From Bacteroidota bacterium (GTDB lineage Bacteria; Bacteroidota; Bacteroidia; Cytophagales; Cyclobacteriaceae), in NCBI GenBank assembly GCA_023412765.1, contig JAEZBX010000221.1, positions 1 through 17,313 of the forward strand: 17,313 nt of DNA, in the 5' to 3' direction. Below are positions 1 to 7,041 of the stretch, piece after piece. Position 1 is the first letter of the stretch, and the number at the start of each line of letters is the position of its first letter. A model generated the notes under the pieces. That model searched no databases, had not been told where the DNA came from, and was given only the letters and a program-made list of their open reading frames with translations. The position numbers and the translations under genes were made by a program.

Positions 1-494
1 GCTATAACGTAATAGCCAAACGCGACTCCCATAAAAAAAAGAATGGAAACAGAACCAACGGCACCCCTGGAGTACTTTCGCTCACTAGCCTGAAGACCCG
101 GTTTAATAAACCGCCAAAACTCCCAAACTACATAGGGGAATGCGATAACTAATCCAATGACAAATGAAGACATGATGTGCATGGTAAACTGCCCCGTCAT
201 ATTGCGGCTTTGAATTAAAAACGGGATATCCTGGACGCACAATCCTTCCGACCCGATAGCATCGCCCAGTCGGCAAAGAAATTGAAAAGTAGGAAAGTCA
301 ACTCGCGCGGGCGCAAAGATTATATTTTCAAAGATCCAACGTGCCATTGCGAAAGCTGCTATCGTAAATACTACCACGGCAGCGAGGGCCCGAATGACAT
401 GCCATCTCAATTCCTCGAGATGTTCGAGGAAACTCATTTCCTTTTCTCCGCTTTCCTTTTCCGAACTTTCTTCCTGATCCAATGGCATAGACAT
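1..494 (-). CDS. tatC: Sec-independent protein translocase TatC, N-terminal part (cut by left edge)
   Basis: TatC is the inner-membrane receptor of the twin-arginine pathway, which exports folded proteins. The 164 visible codons start at ATG 494 (a second ATG follows two codons later) and run off the window. An acidic cytoplasmic N-terminus leads into the family signature MSFLEHLEELRWHVIRA (residues 20-36). Hydrophobic helices lie near 33-55, 107-128 and 146-164. The segment around FPYVVWEFWRFIKPGL (119-134), followed by SERK with Glu138, matches the conserved TatC region after helix 2. The first periplasmic loop is long and carries two cysteines (C74, C86), as I recall from Bacteroidota TatC. 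The family is usually about 250-280 residues, so about 90-110 are missing. It lies 37 nt downstream of glyA on the same strand and may be co-transcribed with it. Confidence 0.93.
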   Translation of the reverse strand, partial: MSMPLDQEESSEKESGEKEMSFLEHLEELRWHVIRALAAVVVFTIAAFAMARWIFENIIFAPARVDFPTFQFLCRLGDAIGSEGLCVQDIPFLIQSRNMTGQFTMHIMSSFVIGLVIAFPYVVWEFWRFIKPGLQASERKYSRGAVGSVSILFFMGVAFGYYVI

Positions 495-531
495 AATGGT
501 TTAGCGTACCCGTTGACTTTCCATGAAGTAT

Positions 532-1803
532 CTATTTGTACAATGGGAACTTCTCCATGAGCCTGTTCACTTTTTTCTTGACAGATTTTAAGTGCTTAAC
601 GTCGTCTGTCTTTTGTAAAGCTTCGTCAATAAGGTCGACAACTTTTTGAATATCTCTTTCTTTTAGTCCACGTGTTGTAACGGCGGGGGTACCTAAACGC
701 ATTCCCGACGTAACCATAGGTGATTGTGTATCGAACGGCACCATATTCTTATTGATAGTAATATCTGCCTGAATCAAGGCCTCTTCCGCTGCTTTGCCGG
801 TCAGGTTCTTCGAGCGAAGATCAATCAGCATAAGGTGATTGTCTGTTCCACCTGAAATAATCTTATACCCTTTGTCAACAAACGCCTGGGCCATGGCCTT
901 TGCATTTTTAGCCACCTGCACAATGTATTCCATGTACTCATCAGACAATGCTTCTGCAAATGACACTGCTTTTGCAGCTATCACGTGTTCCAGCGGCCCA
1001 CCCTGAGTTCCAGGAAATACTCCGGAGTCAAGAACGGAGGTAATCTTTCGTAACTCACCCTTGGGTGTCTTTAAGCCCCAGGGATTATCAAAATTCTTTC
1101 CGACCAATATCATTCCACCGCGAGGTCCGCGCAGCGTTTTATGAGTGGTTGTCGTCACGATGTGACAATACTCCATCGGATCACTAAGTAAACCTCTGGC
1201 GATCAATCCAGCTGGATGTGAAATATCTGCGAGGAGGACAGCGCCAACATTATCGGCTGCCTGGCGCAATTTCTTATAGTCCCAATCGCGGCTATAGGCC
1301 GACGCACCGCAGATGATCATTTTAGGTTTTTCACGTTCTGCGGTCTCGATTACTTTGTCGAAATCTATTGTACCAGTTTCCTCTTCAACCCCGTAAAAGG
1401 TTGGCTGATAAAGTTTGCCGGAAAAATTGACCGGCGATCCATGGGTGAGATGGCCTCCATGCGACAAATCAAATCCAAGGATCTTGTCGCCAGGCTTCAG
1501 ACAAGCCAGCATGACCGCCGCATTTGCCTGAGCTCCCGAATGAGGCTGGACATTTGCCCAAACAGCACCAAATAATTCTTTTGCGCGATCTATGGCTAAC
1601 TGTTCAATTTCATCGACTACCTCGCAACCGCCGTAATACCTTTTACCTGGTAAGCCTTCAGCATACTTGTTGGTCAGTACTGTACCTTGTGCTTTCATAA
1701 CCTGAAGCGAGGTAAAATTTTCTGACGCTATTAGCTCGATGCCGCTCTCCTGACGTTGTTTTTCTTTTTCGATTAAATCAAAAATGGCTTTATCGCGTTT
1801 CAT
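532..1803 (-). CDS. glyA: Serine hydroxymethyltransferase
   Basis: GlyA is a cytosolic PLP enzyme that interconverts serine plus tetrahydrofolate with glycine plus 5,10-methylene-tetrahydrofolate, the main source of one-carbon units. The 423-residue protein has normal full length. Visible signatures are IELIASENF (22-30), YAEGLPGKRYYGGCE (47-61), the PLP-phosphate and substrate region QPHSGAQANAAV (86-97), DISHPAGLIA (193-202), the PLP-lysine motif TTTTHKTLRGPRGG with Lys222, and SGMRLGTPAVTTRG (366-379), whose Arg369 should bind the substrate carboxylate. The ATG at 1803 is followed directly by the usual family N-terminus. The 117 nt upstream contain a TAnnTTTG element at 1831-1838, so the gene probably has its own promoter. 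PdxJ, encoded 4.4 kb upstream on the same strand, makes a precursor of its cofactor. Confidence 0.98.
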   Translation of the reverse strand: MKRDKAIFDLIEKEKQRQESGIELIASENFTSLQVMKAQGTVLTNKYAEGLPGKRYYGGCEVVDEIEQLAIDRAKELFGAVWANVQPHSGAQANAAVMLACLKPGDKILGFDLSHGGHLTHGSPVNFSGKLYQPTFYGVEEETGTIDFDKVIETAEREKPKMIICGASAYSRDWDYKKLRQAADNVGAVLLADISHPAGLIARGLLSDPMEYCHIVTTTTHKTLRGPRGGMILVGKNFDNPWGLKTPKGELRKITSVLDSGVFPGTQGGPLEHVIAAKAVSFAEALSDEYMEYIVQVAKNAKAMAQAFVDKGYKIISGGTDNHLMLIDLRSKNLTGKAAEEALIQADITINKNMVPFDTQSPMVTSGMRLGTPAVTTRGLKERDIQKVVDLIDEALQKTDDVKHLKSVKKKVNRLMEKFPLYK

Positions 1804-1830
1804 GGATCGATGAGGTTTTTAAAGAAGGGG

Positions 1831-1838
1831 CAAAAATA
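1831..1838 (-). promoter_or_regulatory. Candidate -7 promoter element for glyA (TATTTTTG)
   Basis: On the minus strand TATTTTTG fits the Bacteroidota -7 consensus TAnnTTTG. It ends 27 nt before the glyA ATG, giving an expected leader of about 20 nt. No convincing -33 TTG is seen at the usual spacing, so the call rests on the -7 match and its position. Confidence 0.35.
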
Positions 1839-1920
1839 AGAGAGTGCTGTGAGATGACATAATAACGCCCCCAAAAAGAAAAGCCGATAAAACATATTAG
1901 ACGCCTTCCCTAAAATATAA

Positions 1921-3711
1921 TCAAATGTCATTCTTTGACTGCTGCTGAGCTATCCAGTCAGAAATGATATTGTCGAGAACATCAAGTGGAAGGCAACCAT
2001 ATTTGAGCACCTGGTCATGGAAAAGTCCGATATTGAAATCGTTTCCTAACGCGCCTTCTGCTTTCTTTCTCAATTCACGAATTTTTAGCTGACCAATTTT
2101 ATATGACAGCGCCTGGGCTGGAATTGCCATGTATCGTTCAATTTCAGCAATAGCGCTTTCATCACTGATAGCTTCGTTATCCAGCATGTACTTTATGGCC
2201 TGTTCCCTTGTCCAGCCCTTAGCGTGAATACCAACATCCACAACCAGCCTTATCGCGCGGTGAATCTCGTCACCAAGATTTCCAAAGTATTGATAAGGAT
2301 CCGTGTAAAGTCCCAGCTCTTTGCCTAGCGCCTCAGTATATAATGCCCAACCCTCGCCGTATGCACCATACCACAAGAACCTTCTGAACTTTGGAAGCTC
2401 TTCATTCTCATACTGTAAGGAAATCTGATAATGATGTCCGGGGATGGCCTCATGCAGGAAAAGAGTTTCCATGCCTGTATAATTGTACTTGGTGGCATCC
2501 AGAATCGGAGCATAAAAGACGCCAGGCCTCGATCCATCGGGAGTACCAGGATTGTACTCTGCACTTGCCGAGGCTGCGCGGAATGCTTCCGTTTGCCTTA
2601 CTTCAAAACCTGTCTTGGGCGTCATATTGAATAGTCGTTCCAGCTGCGGCTGCATTTTTTTGTGGATCTCTTCATACCCAGCGATTACCTCTTCAGGTGT
2701 TTTAAAAGGCGTGAACTTCTTGTTAGTATTAACGTATTGAAAGAAAGATTTCAAATTTCCTTTGAAGCCCACCTGGTCTTTTACCTTCTCCATTTCGGAT
2801 CGTATTCGCGCAACCTCAGATTGTCCTGTTTTGAATATTTCGTCGGAAGTGAGATTAGTTGTCGTCCAGTAATTGATGAGGTATTGATAATAATCACTTC
2901 CTCCTGGAATTTCAGAAATGCCTGCCGTTGTTCTTGTCTTCGGTATGTATTCTGTGCGCAGGAAATCGTGTAGCTTGGTATAGCTCGGCACAACTTTTTT
3001 TTCAATCGCGTCGCGATAAGCCTTTGTGATTCTTTCCTTGTCTTCAGCAGATATGTCACCAGGCATTTCCTTAATCGGATCCCAGAAAATGCTTTCCTTC
3101 ACGTCGGATACCATCATGTCTTTTGCCTGCGGCAGCACTCTCTCCATCAGAATTTTTGGATAAGTGTATCCTGAAGCGAGGCCCTTTTTCATATTTACTA
3201 TTGCCGTGTCAACCCAGATTGCGAATGCGTCTATGCGTTGTAGGAAATCATCATAATCCTTCGCTGTTTTAAACGGCTGATAACTCTTTCCACTTGCAAT
3301 CTGCGGAATGGTAAGCGTCATACCCCAGAACTGATGAACCGGCATCAGGTGATCATTGAAAGTTAACGACTTCAGACCGGTATCCATCTCTCTTTTGAAT
3401 ATGTCATAACTCACTTGTTCCTGGGCAGAAAGTGAGTCGCGTTGATATTCATTTAGGCCAGCCAATTGTCGGTTGTAGAAATCCTTCAATTCCTGGCGGA
3501 AGCTCAGACTAATGTCTATGGGAAGTAAATTGTTGTAACGATTATCTCCGATTGAAGTCGCGTCTAGTGGGAAAAACGTTAGTCGTTCTTCGTAGTATGC
3601 ATCAAGGAACTCACTAAAAGATTTTTTCATGGTTGGCTGTTTTGTCTCCTTGTCAGGCGAGCATGCATAACAGGCAAGTAGAATAACAAAAAGGCGAAGG
3701 GTAATTCTCAT
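1921..3711 (-). CDS. DUF885 family lipoprotein, putative zinc metallopeptidase
   Basis: This is a 596-residue exported protein of the DUF885 family, whose members resemble zinc carboxypeptidases; the substrate is unknown. I chose ATG 3711 because it gives a lipoprotein signal (MRITLRLFVILLACYACSPDKE, with the lipid-bearing cysteine probably C14 or C17) and lies 14 nt after the upstream stop. A longer reading back to 3822 would only translate the upstream gene's Gly/Ser tail in another frame. The family motif LFLHEAIPGHH (H420, E421, H426 and H427 by my count) is the expected metal site, followed by GEGWALYTEALGKELG (452-467). EYNPG at about 385-389 is also typical. The bulk is helical. It is the last gene of the TPM cluster, perhaps an envelope peptidase expressed with those proteins; that link is inferred. 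Confidence 0.88.
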   Translation of the reverse strand: MRITLRLFVILLACYACSPDKETKQPTMKKSFSEFLDAYYEERLTFFPLDATSIGDNRYNNLLPIDISLSFRQELKDFYNRQLAGLNEYQRDSLSAQEQVSYDIFKREMDTGLKSLTFNDHLMPVHQFWGMTLTIPQIASGKSYQPFKTAKDYDDFLQRIDAFAIWVDTAIVNMKKGLASGYTYPKILMERVLPQAKDMMVSDVKESIFWDPIKEMPGDISAEDKERITKAYRDAIEKKVVPSYTKLHDFLRTEYIPKTRTTAGISEIPGGSDYYQYLINYWTTTNLTSDEIFKTGQSEVARIRSEMEKVKDQVGFKGNLKSFFQYVNTNKKFTPFKTPEEVIAGYEEIHKKMQPQLERLFNMTPKTGFEVRQTEAFRAASASAEYNPGTPDGSRPGVFYAPILDATKYNYTGMETLFLHEAIPGHHYQISLQYENEELPKFRRFLWYGAYGEGWALYTEALGKELGLYTDPYQYFGNLGDEIHRAIRLVVDVGIHAKGWTREQAIKYMLDNEAISDESAIAEIERYMAIPAQALSYKIGQLKIRELRKKAEGALGNDFNIGLFHDQVLKYGCLPLDVLDNIISDWIAQQQSKNDI

Positions 3712-3725
3712 ATACAGGATATTAT

Positions 3726-4634
3726 TTACCACGAACCAGAGCTGCCGCCGCCGCCGAAACTTCCGCCGCCACCCGAAAAGCCTCCCGATGAACCCCCAGA
3801 CGATCCCGAACCAAATGACCAACCACTACCACGACTACCGGACGAGTTCATCTTTTTTTCCAGCCTTTTCCTCCAGCGGGAATTCCTTAAAATCAATTTC
3901 AAAATAGGAAATCCTATCAAATAAATCGCTCCAACAATAATCGTCACCGTCGGACCTAGGACTACCATCGGGAAAGCAGCATAGAAGGGGATTAGAAATA
4001 CATATAGGAACCAACCGCCACAGCCAGGCACAATGAGTCCCAAAAAGGTGAAAGCACCAAGTATGCTAAAAATAAAAAGCCCTATCAGAATCCGCGGGAC
4101 AAGCCCGAGCTCAAGTTGATCTGAGTCCGCTGAGTCTTCGGATACATATTCTCCGCCGATGGCAGCTATCATTGCATGTATGGCATTGGTAACACCTTCA
4201 TCATATTGATTTTGCCGAAAAGCTGGCGCAATTTCGTTCCTGATAATTCGGCTGCATATAGCATCTGTCAAAACGCCTTCCAAGCCATACCCTACTTCAA
4301 TACGGATCTTATGGTCATCCACAGCAATCAACAATAGCACACCGTTGTCTTTCTCTTCAGTTCCAAGTTTCCACTCTTCCACTACACGCATTGAATAAGT
4401 TTCAAGTGGTTCGCCATCGAGAGATGAAATGGTGAGAATAGCGATTTGATTCGATGTCGAATCTTCATATGCCGTCAGTTCACGTTCAAGCTTATCAATA
4501 GTCGCGGCAGTAAGAATTTTGGCTTCGTCATGTACCTGAGTGCCCCAAAGTTGAGGTATTGCTTTTTGCGCCTGTACGGGCACATACCAAAACATCATCA
4601 ATGGCAGAGCCAGCATATATATGATACGTTGCAT
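3726..4634 (-). CDS. TPM-domain secreted/membrane protein with Gly/Ser-rich tail (third TPM gene of the cluster)
   Basis: TPM (TLP18.3/Psb32/MOLO-1) domain proteins of the YgcG type sit in the envelope; some plant homologues have phosphatase activity, while the bacterial role is unknown. With ATG 4634 the protein has 302 residues: a signal peptide (MQRIIYMLALPLMMFWYVPVQAQ), a TPM domain at about 30-165 with DNGVLLLIAVDD and RIEVGYGLEG, two or three hydrophobic helices between about 180 and 246, a short basic stretch (RNSRWRKRLEKK) and a Gly/Ser tail ending GGGGSSGSW. Other in-frame ATGs exist at 4643 and at 4721, the last overlapping the upstream stop. I prefer 4634 because it gives a clean signal peptide aligning with the paralogue's start. 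The TPM core is about two thirds identical to that of the upstream gene, pointing to tandem duplication. Older annotations call such proteins methanol dehydrogenase, which is misleading. Confidence 0.88.
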   Translation of the reverse strand: MQRIIYMLALPLMMFWYVPVQAQKAIPQLWGTQVHDEAKILTAATIDKLERELTAYEDSTSNQIAILTISSLDGEPLETYSMRVVEEWKLGTEEKDNGVLLLIAVDDHKIRIEVGYGLEGVLTDAICSRIIRNEIAPAFRQNQYDEGVTNAIHAMIAAIGGEYVSEDSADSDQLELGLVPRILIGLFIFSILGAFTFLGLIVPGCGGWFLYVFLIPFYAAFPMVVLGPTVTIIVGAIYLIGFPILKLILRNSRWRKRLEKKMNSSGSRGSGWSFGSGSSGGSSGGFSGGGGSFGGGGSSGSW

Positions 4635-4714
4635 GGTATGCATTCGACAATTCGCGATATGATCTCCAGTCACCGTACGTCCTATCAAATTTTTCATAAG
4701 GGAAGAACCTGATG

Positions 4715-5482
4715 TTACCATGATCCACTGGCCCCTCCACCGCCGAAGCCACCGCCACCGCCAAAACCGCCGAAGCCGCCACTAAAACCTCCTCCTCCGC
4801 CACCGCCGAAGCCACCTCGTGACCCCCAGGCACCGCCACCGACGGGCCCGATCCAACCTCGCCCGGATGACCAGTGACCACCACGTCCACCGCCGCCTCC
4901 ACGGTTTCTCCGTGCCAGAAGAACGATTATTATGATAATAACAAGAAGCGTGAATAATGGAGACCCTTTCGGATTTCGCTCCTCTGGCAGAGGATCCTCG
5001 TTGACATATTCACCGGCAATGGTCTTAATAATGGCCATCACCGCAGCCTGAACTCCTCCTTCAAAATCACCATTGCGAAACCTTGGTGCTATCTCATTTC
5101 TGATAATCCTGCTTGACATTGCGTCGGTCAGGGATCCCTCCAAACCATAGCCGACTTCGATACGCACCTTGCGGTCGTCGATGGCAATAAGCAGAAGCAC
5201 GCCGTTATCCTTATCCGCCTGTCCAGGTTGCCACTTTTCGACTACACGCATAGAATACTCCTCCAGTGATCCACCATCAAGCGATTTTATAATTAACACC
5301 GAAATCTGGTTTGATGTCGAATCGCGCTCCGCTCGTAGTATTCTTTCCAATCGCAATCTAGTCTCATCAGAAATCACACCCGCTAAATCATGAACCCAGA
5401 TGCCACCGTGATCGGGTATATCGGGCTGGCTATTCGCACCGAAGGCACCGATTAGCAGGCATGCAATCAGAAACCACCTCAT
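4715..5482 (-). CDS. TPM-domain secreted/membrane protein with Gly-rich tail (second TPM gene of the cluster)
   Basis: A 255-residue YgcG-type TPM protein. ATG 5482 opens a signal peptide (MRWFLIACLLIGAFGANSQ, cleavage near residue 18-19). The TPM domain spans about 25-160, with DSTSNQISVLIIKSLDG (54-70), KDNGVLLLIAIDDRKVRIEVG (91-111) and SRIIRNEIAP (124-133). One transmembrane helix (PLFTLLVIIIIIVLLA, 175-190) is followed by a basic and glycine-rich tail to the end, finishing GGGGASGSW. The domain should therefore face the periplasm, with the Gly-rich tail on the cytoplasmic side if there is a single helix. Over 110 ungapped residues it shares about 75 identities with the next gene. It lies 51 nt after the first TPM gene. 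The function is unproven; envelope stress or protein-complex maintenance is a guess from the family. Confidence 0.9.
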   Translation of the reverse strand: MRWFLIACLLIGAFGANSQPDIPDHGGIWVHDLAGVISDETRLRLERILRAERDSTSNQISVLIIKSLDGGSLEEYSMRVVEKWQPGQADKDNGVLLLIAIDDRKVRIEVGYGLEGSLTDAMSSRIIRNEIAPRFRNGDFEGGVQAAVMAIIKTIAGEYVNEDPLPEERNPKGSPLFTLLVIIIIIVLLARRNRGGGGGRGGHWSSGRGWIGPVGGGAWGSRGGFGGGGGGGFSGGFGGFGGGGGFGGGGASGSW

Positions 5483-5533
5483 GCTAAAACACCTTTAGCG
5501 CCATGAGTTGATTCTACCACTGAACATGTCCTG

Positions 5534-6193
5534 TCAAACCCGAAGCTCATTATGCAATTCATTCGTATCGTCACCAGTCTTGATAAATCCTTTTTCAAGC
5601 AGAATATCTGCACACTTTTGAATGCCTTTTTCAAGCGCTTCCACAATTTGACCGTTGCGCATATTTTGAATTACCTCCTGCACTATCTGGTCCCATTGTT
5701 TTTGCTCCACAACCTTGTTGATCCCCTGGTCGGCCATAACAATTACTTCATGTTCAAAAAAGGAAATAAAGATCATAATACCTGTTCGTTGCCGGGTGTT
5801 GAATACCTCTTCTTCTAAAAATGCATTTTCAGCTGCCTGTCGTGTCATCAGGTCCTGGTAAGAACGTGAAACGAGCATGCGTTTTATTCCGTCAAAAAAT
5901 TGGGGAAGAGCAGCGCCAAGCACTCCACCAATTGCAACAACCAAAAAAATAAAAGCAGGATCATAAAAGAGAGTATTGGTTGCCTCGTCCAGGACATAAC
6001 GATCCAGTAACACCATCGTAAGAAATGTAAATGCTGCACCGATGATGCTAGCTTTATAGTTTGCAATTGCATAGTCACTGCTTTGTTCAACAATAACCGG
6101 TACAATCTCACCAGAAATTTTTTCTTCAGCTTTTGTAACGGCATTCTTTATCCGTTGCAAGTCACTGTCACTAAGTTTTTGCTTTAGATTCAT
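5534..6193 (-). CDS. Membrane TPM-domain protein without signal peptide (first TPM gene of the cluster)
   Basis: A 219-residue protein in which a TPM-like domain is interrupted by a membrane hairpin. The N-terminal part (LSDSDLQRIKNAVTKAEEKI, then SGEIVPVIVEQSSDY) is followed by helices at about 46-64 and 79-97, and the C-terminal part continues with TRQRTGIMIFISFFEHEVIVMAD (about 133-155) and the helical end. This is the form I recall next to lemA in other Bacteroidota. ATG 6193 is chosen over an in-frame TTG at 6214 because that TTG lies inside the candidate -7 element and MNLKQKLSDSDL is a natural start. No signal peptide is present, so the TPM halves are probably cytoplasmic. It is the first gene of the presumed TPM-TPM-TPM-DUF885 operon. 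No lemA gene is visible next to it. Confidence 0.87.
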   Translation of the reverse strand: MNLKQKLSDSDLQRIKNAVTKAEEKISGEIVPVIVEQSSDYAIANYKASIIGAAFTFLTMVLLDRYVLDEATNTLFYDPAFIFLVVAIGGVLGAALPQFFDGIKRMLVSRSYQDLMTRQAAENAFLEEEVFNTRQRTGIMIFISFFEHEVIVMADQGINKVVEQKQWDQIVQEVIQNMRNGQIVEALEKGIQKCADILLEKGFIKTGDDTNELHNELRV

Positions 6194-6211
6194 GTACAAA
6201 CGGTTTGTTGT

Positions 6212-6219
6212 CAAAGATA
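6212..6219 (-). promoter_or_regulatory. Candidate -7 promoter element for the TPM operon (TATCTTTG)
   Basis: TATCTTTG on the minus strand matches the Bacteroidota -7 consensus TAnnTTTG. It lies 18 nt upstream of the ATG at 6193, predicting a very short leader. A weak TTTC at 6242-6245 could serve as a poor -33 element with a 22-nt spacer. The short pdxJ-TPM gap allows a separate promoter for the TPM cluster. Confidence 0.35.
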
Positions 6220-6222
6220 GGT

Positions 6223-6241
6223 ACCTGATTCTAAATCAGGT
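6223..6241. repeat. Perfect 8-bp inverted repeat with 3-nt spacer at the pdxJ stop
   Basis: The arms ACCTGATT (6223-6230) and AATCAGGT (6234-6241) are exact reverse complements around CTA. The repeat covers the pdxJ stop codon (6236-6238) and lies just upstream of the candidate TPM-operon -7 element. No T-run follows on the minus strand, so it is not a classical rho-independent terminator. It could be an operator or an RNA hairpin at the end of pdxJ. Confidence 0.6.
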
Positions 6242-6970
6242 GAAAAATTTGTTTGTCCTGTTGAGTTCCCGCAAGTACAATTGGATGGTATTTTCCAAAC
6301 CATAATACAATGCGTCGCATATCAACGCATGTCCAATTGAGACTTCATCAAGATGCGCAATATTCTGTGCGAAAAAATTCAAATTCTCCAGTGACAGATC
6401 ATGTCCTGCATTAATTCCTAGTCCTGCCTCGTGGGCTACCAAAGCACTTTCTTTGTAAGGCTTAATGGCAACGTCTTTGTTCAAACTAAACTCATGAGCA
6501 TATGGCTCTGTATATAGTTCAATGCGATCAGCATTAACAACCTTCGCACCTTCTACCATTCTCGGCACAGGATCAACAAAAATTGATACTCTGACACCAT
6601 AAGATTTTATTTGTTCAACTACATCGCGCAACAGATCCTTGTTCGTAAGCGTGTCCCATCCCGCGTTTGATGTAATTGCATTTGGTGGATCCGGAACAAG
6701 TGTCGCTTGGGCTGGTTTTACATCGGCGATAATTTTTAAATAGCGTTCATCGGGATAGCCTTCAATATTAAATTCCGTTTTAACAACTTCTTTCAACGCT
6801 ATTACATCGCTATATCTGATGTGACGTTCGTCTTGCCGCGGGTGCACCGTAATTCCCTCCGCGCCAAAGCGCTCGCAATCTTGTGCCGCTTTAATGACAT
6901 CCGGATTATTTGCGCCGCGGGCATTTCGGAGTGTTGCAATTTTATTAATATTGACGCTCAGTCTTGTCAT
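6236..6970 (-). CDS. pdxJ: Pyridoxine 5'-phosphate synthase
   Basis: PdxJ is a cytosolic TIM-barrel enzyme that condenses 1-deoxy-xylulose 5-phosphate with 3-amino-2-oxopropyl phosphate to pyridoxine 5'-phosphate, the last ring-forming step of the DXP-dependent vitamin B6 route. The 244 residues match the family length. Diagnostic segments are LSVNINKIATLRNARG (4-19), GITVHPRQDERHI (39-51), FNIEGYP (67-73), LVPDPPNAITSNAGW (91-105), RIELYTEPYA (149-158), GINAGHDL (185-192) and SIGHALICDALYYG (211-224). His43, Glu70 and His190 correspond to the catalytic His45, Glu72 and His193 of the E. coli enzyme. The ATG at 6970 gives the normal family start. It is divergent from the yqeY gene. A TAATTTTG element on the minus strand at 7031-7038 could be its -7 box. 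Confidence 0.97.
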   Translation of the reverse strand: MTRLSVNINKIATLRNARGANNPDVIKAAQDCERFGAEGITVHPRQDERHIRYSDVIALKEVVKTEFNIEGYPDERYLKIIADVKPAQATLVPDPPNAITSNAGWDTLTNKDLLRDVVEQIKSYGVRVSIFVDPVPRMVEGAKVVNADRIELYTEPYAHEFSLNKDVAIKPYKESALVAHEAGLGINAGHDLSLENLNFFAQNIAHLDEVSIGHALICDALYYGLENTIQLYLRELNRTNKFFT

Positions 6971-7030
6971 AAGATTGGAATGAAATCGTTTTAATTAAGT
7001 ACACTAAATTCGTCGCGAAATTTACACTAA

Positions 7031-7038
7031 CAAAATTA
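7031..7038 (-). promoter_or_regulatory. Candidate -7 promoter element for pdxJ (TAATTTTG)
   Basis: Minus-strand TAATTTTG matches TAnnTTTG and lies 60 nt upstream of the pdxJ ATG in the 71-nt divergent spacer. The matching -33 region would fall inside the first codons of the divergent yqeY gene, so the call is tentative. Confidence 0.25.
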
Positions 7039-7041
7039 ACT

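Noticed and set aside
282..560. Open reading frame on the plus strand over the tatC start region
   Set aside because: It lies antisense to a well-supported tatC, has no recognisable domain and no separate regulatory signals.
1804..1920. Possible small gene or RNA in the glyA-DUF885 gap
   Set aside because: Apart from a -7-like element for glyA I see no start-stop frame of substance, no stable hairpin and no T-run.
3712..3822. N-terminal extension of the DUF885 protein by 37 residues
   Set aside because: The extension is the Gly/Ser-coding tail of the TPM gene read in another frame (Trp/Arg-rich product), and the internal ATG at 3711 opens a proper lipoprotein signal.
4528..4902. Minus-strand reading frame of Val/Ala/Gly-rich composition across the junction of the second and third TPM genes
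   Set aside because: It is a frame shadow of the glycine-rich tail; the composition is explained by GGN repeats and it has no family resemblance.
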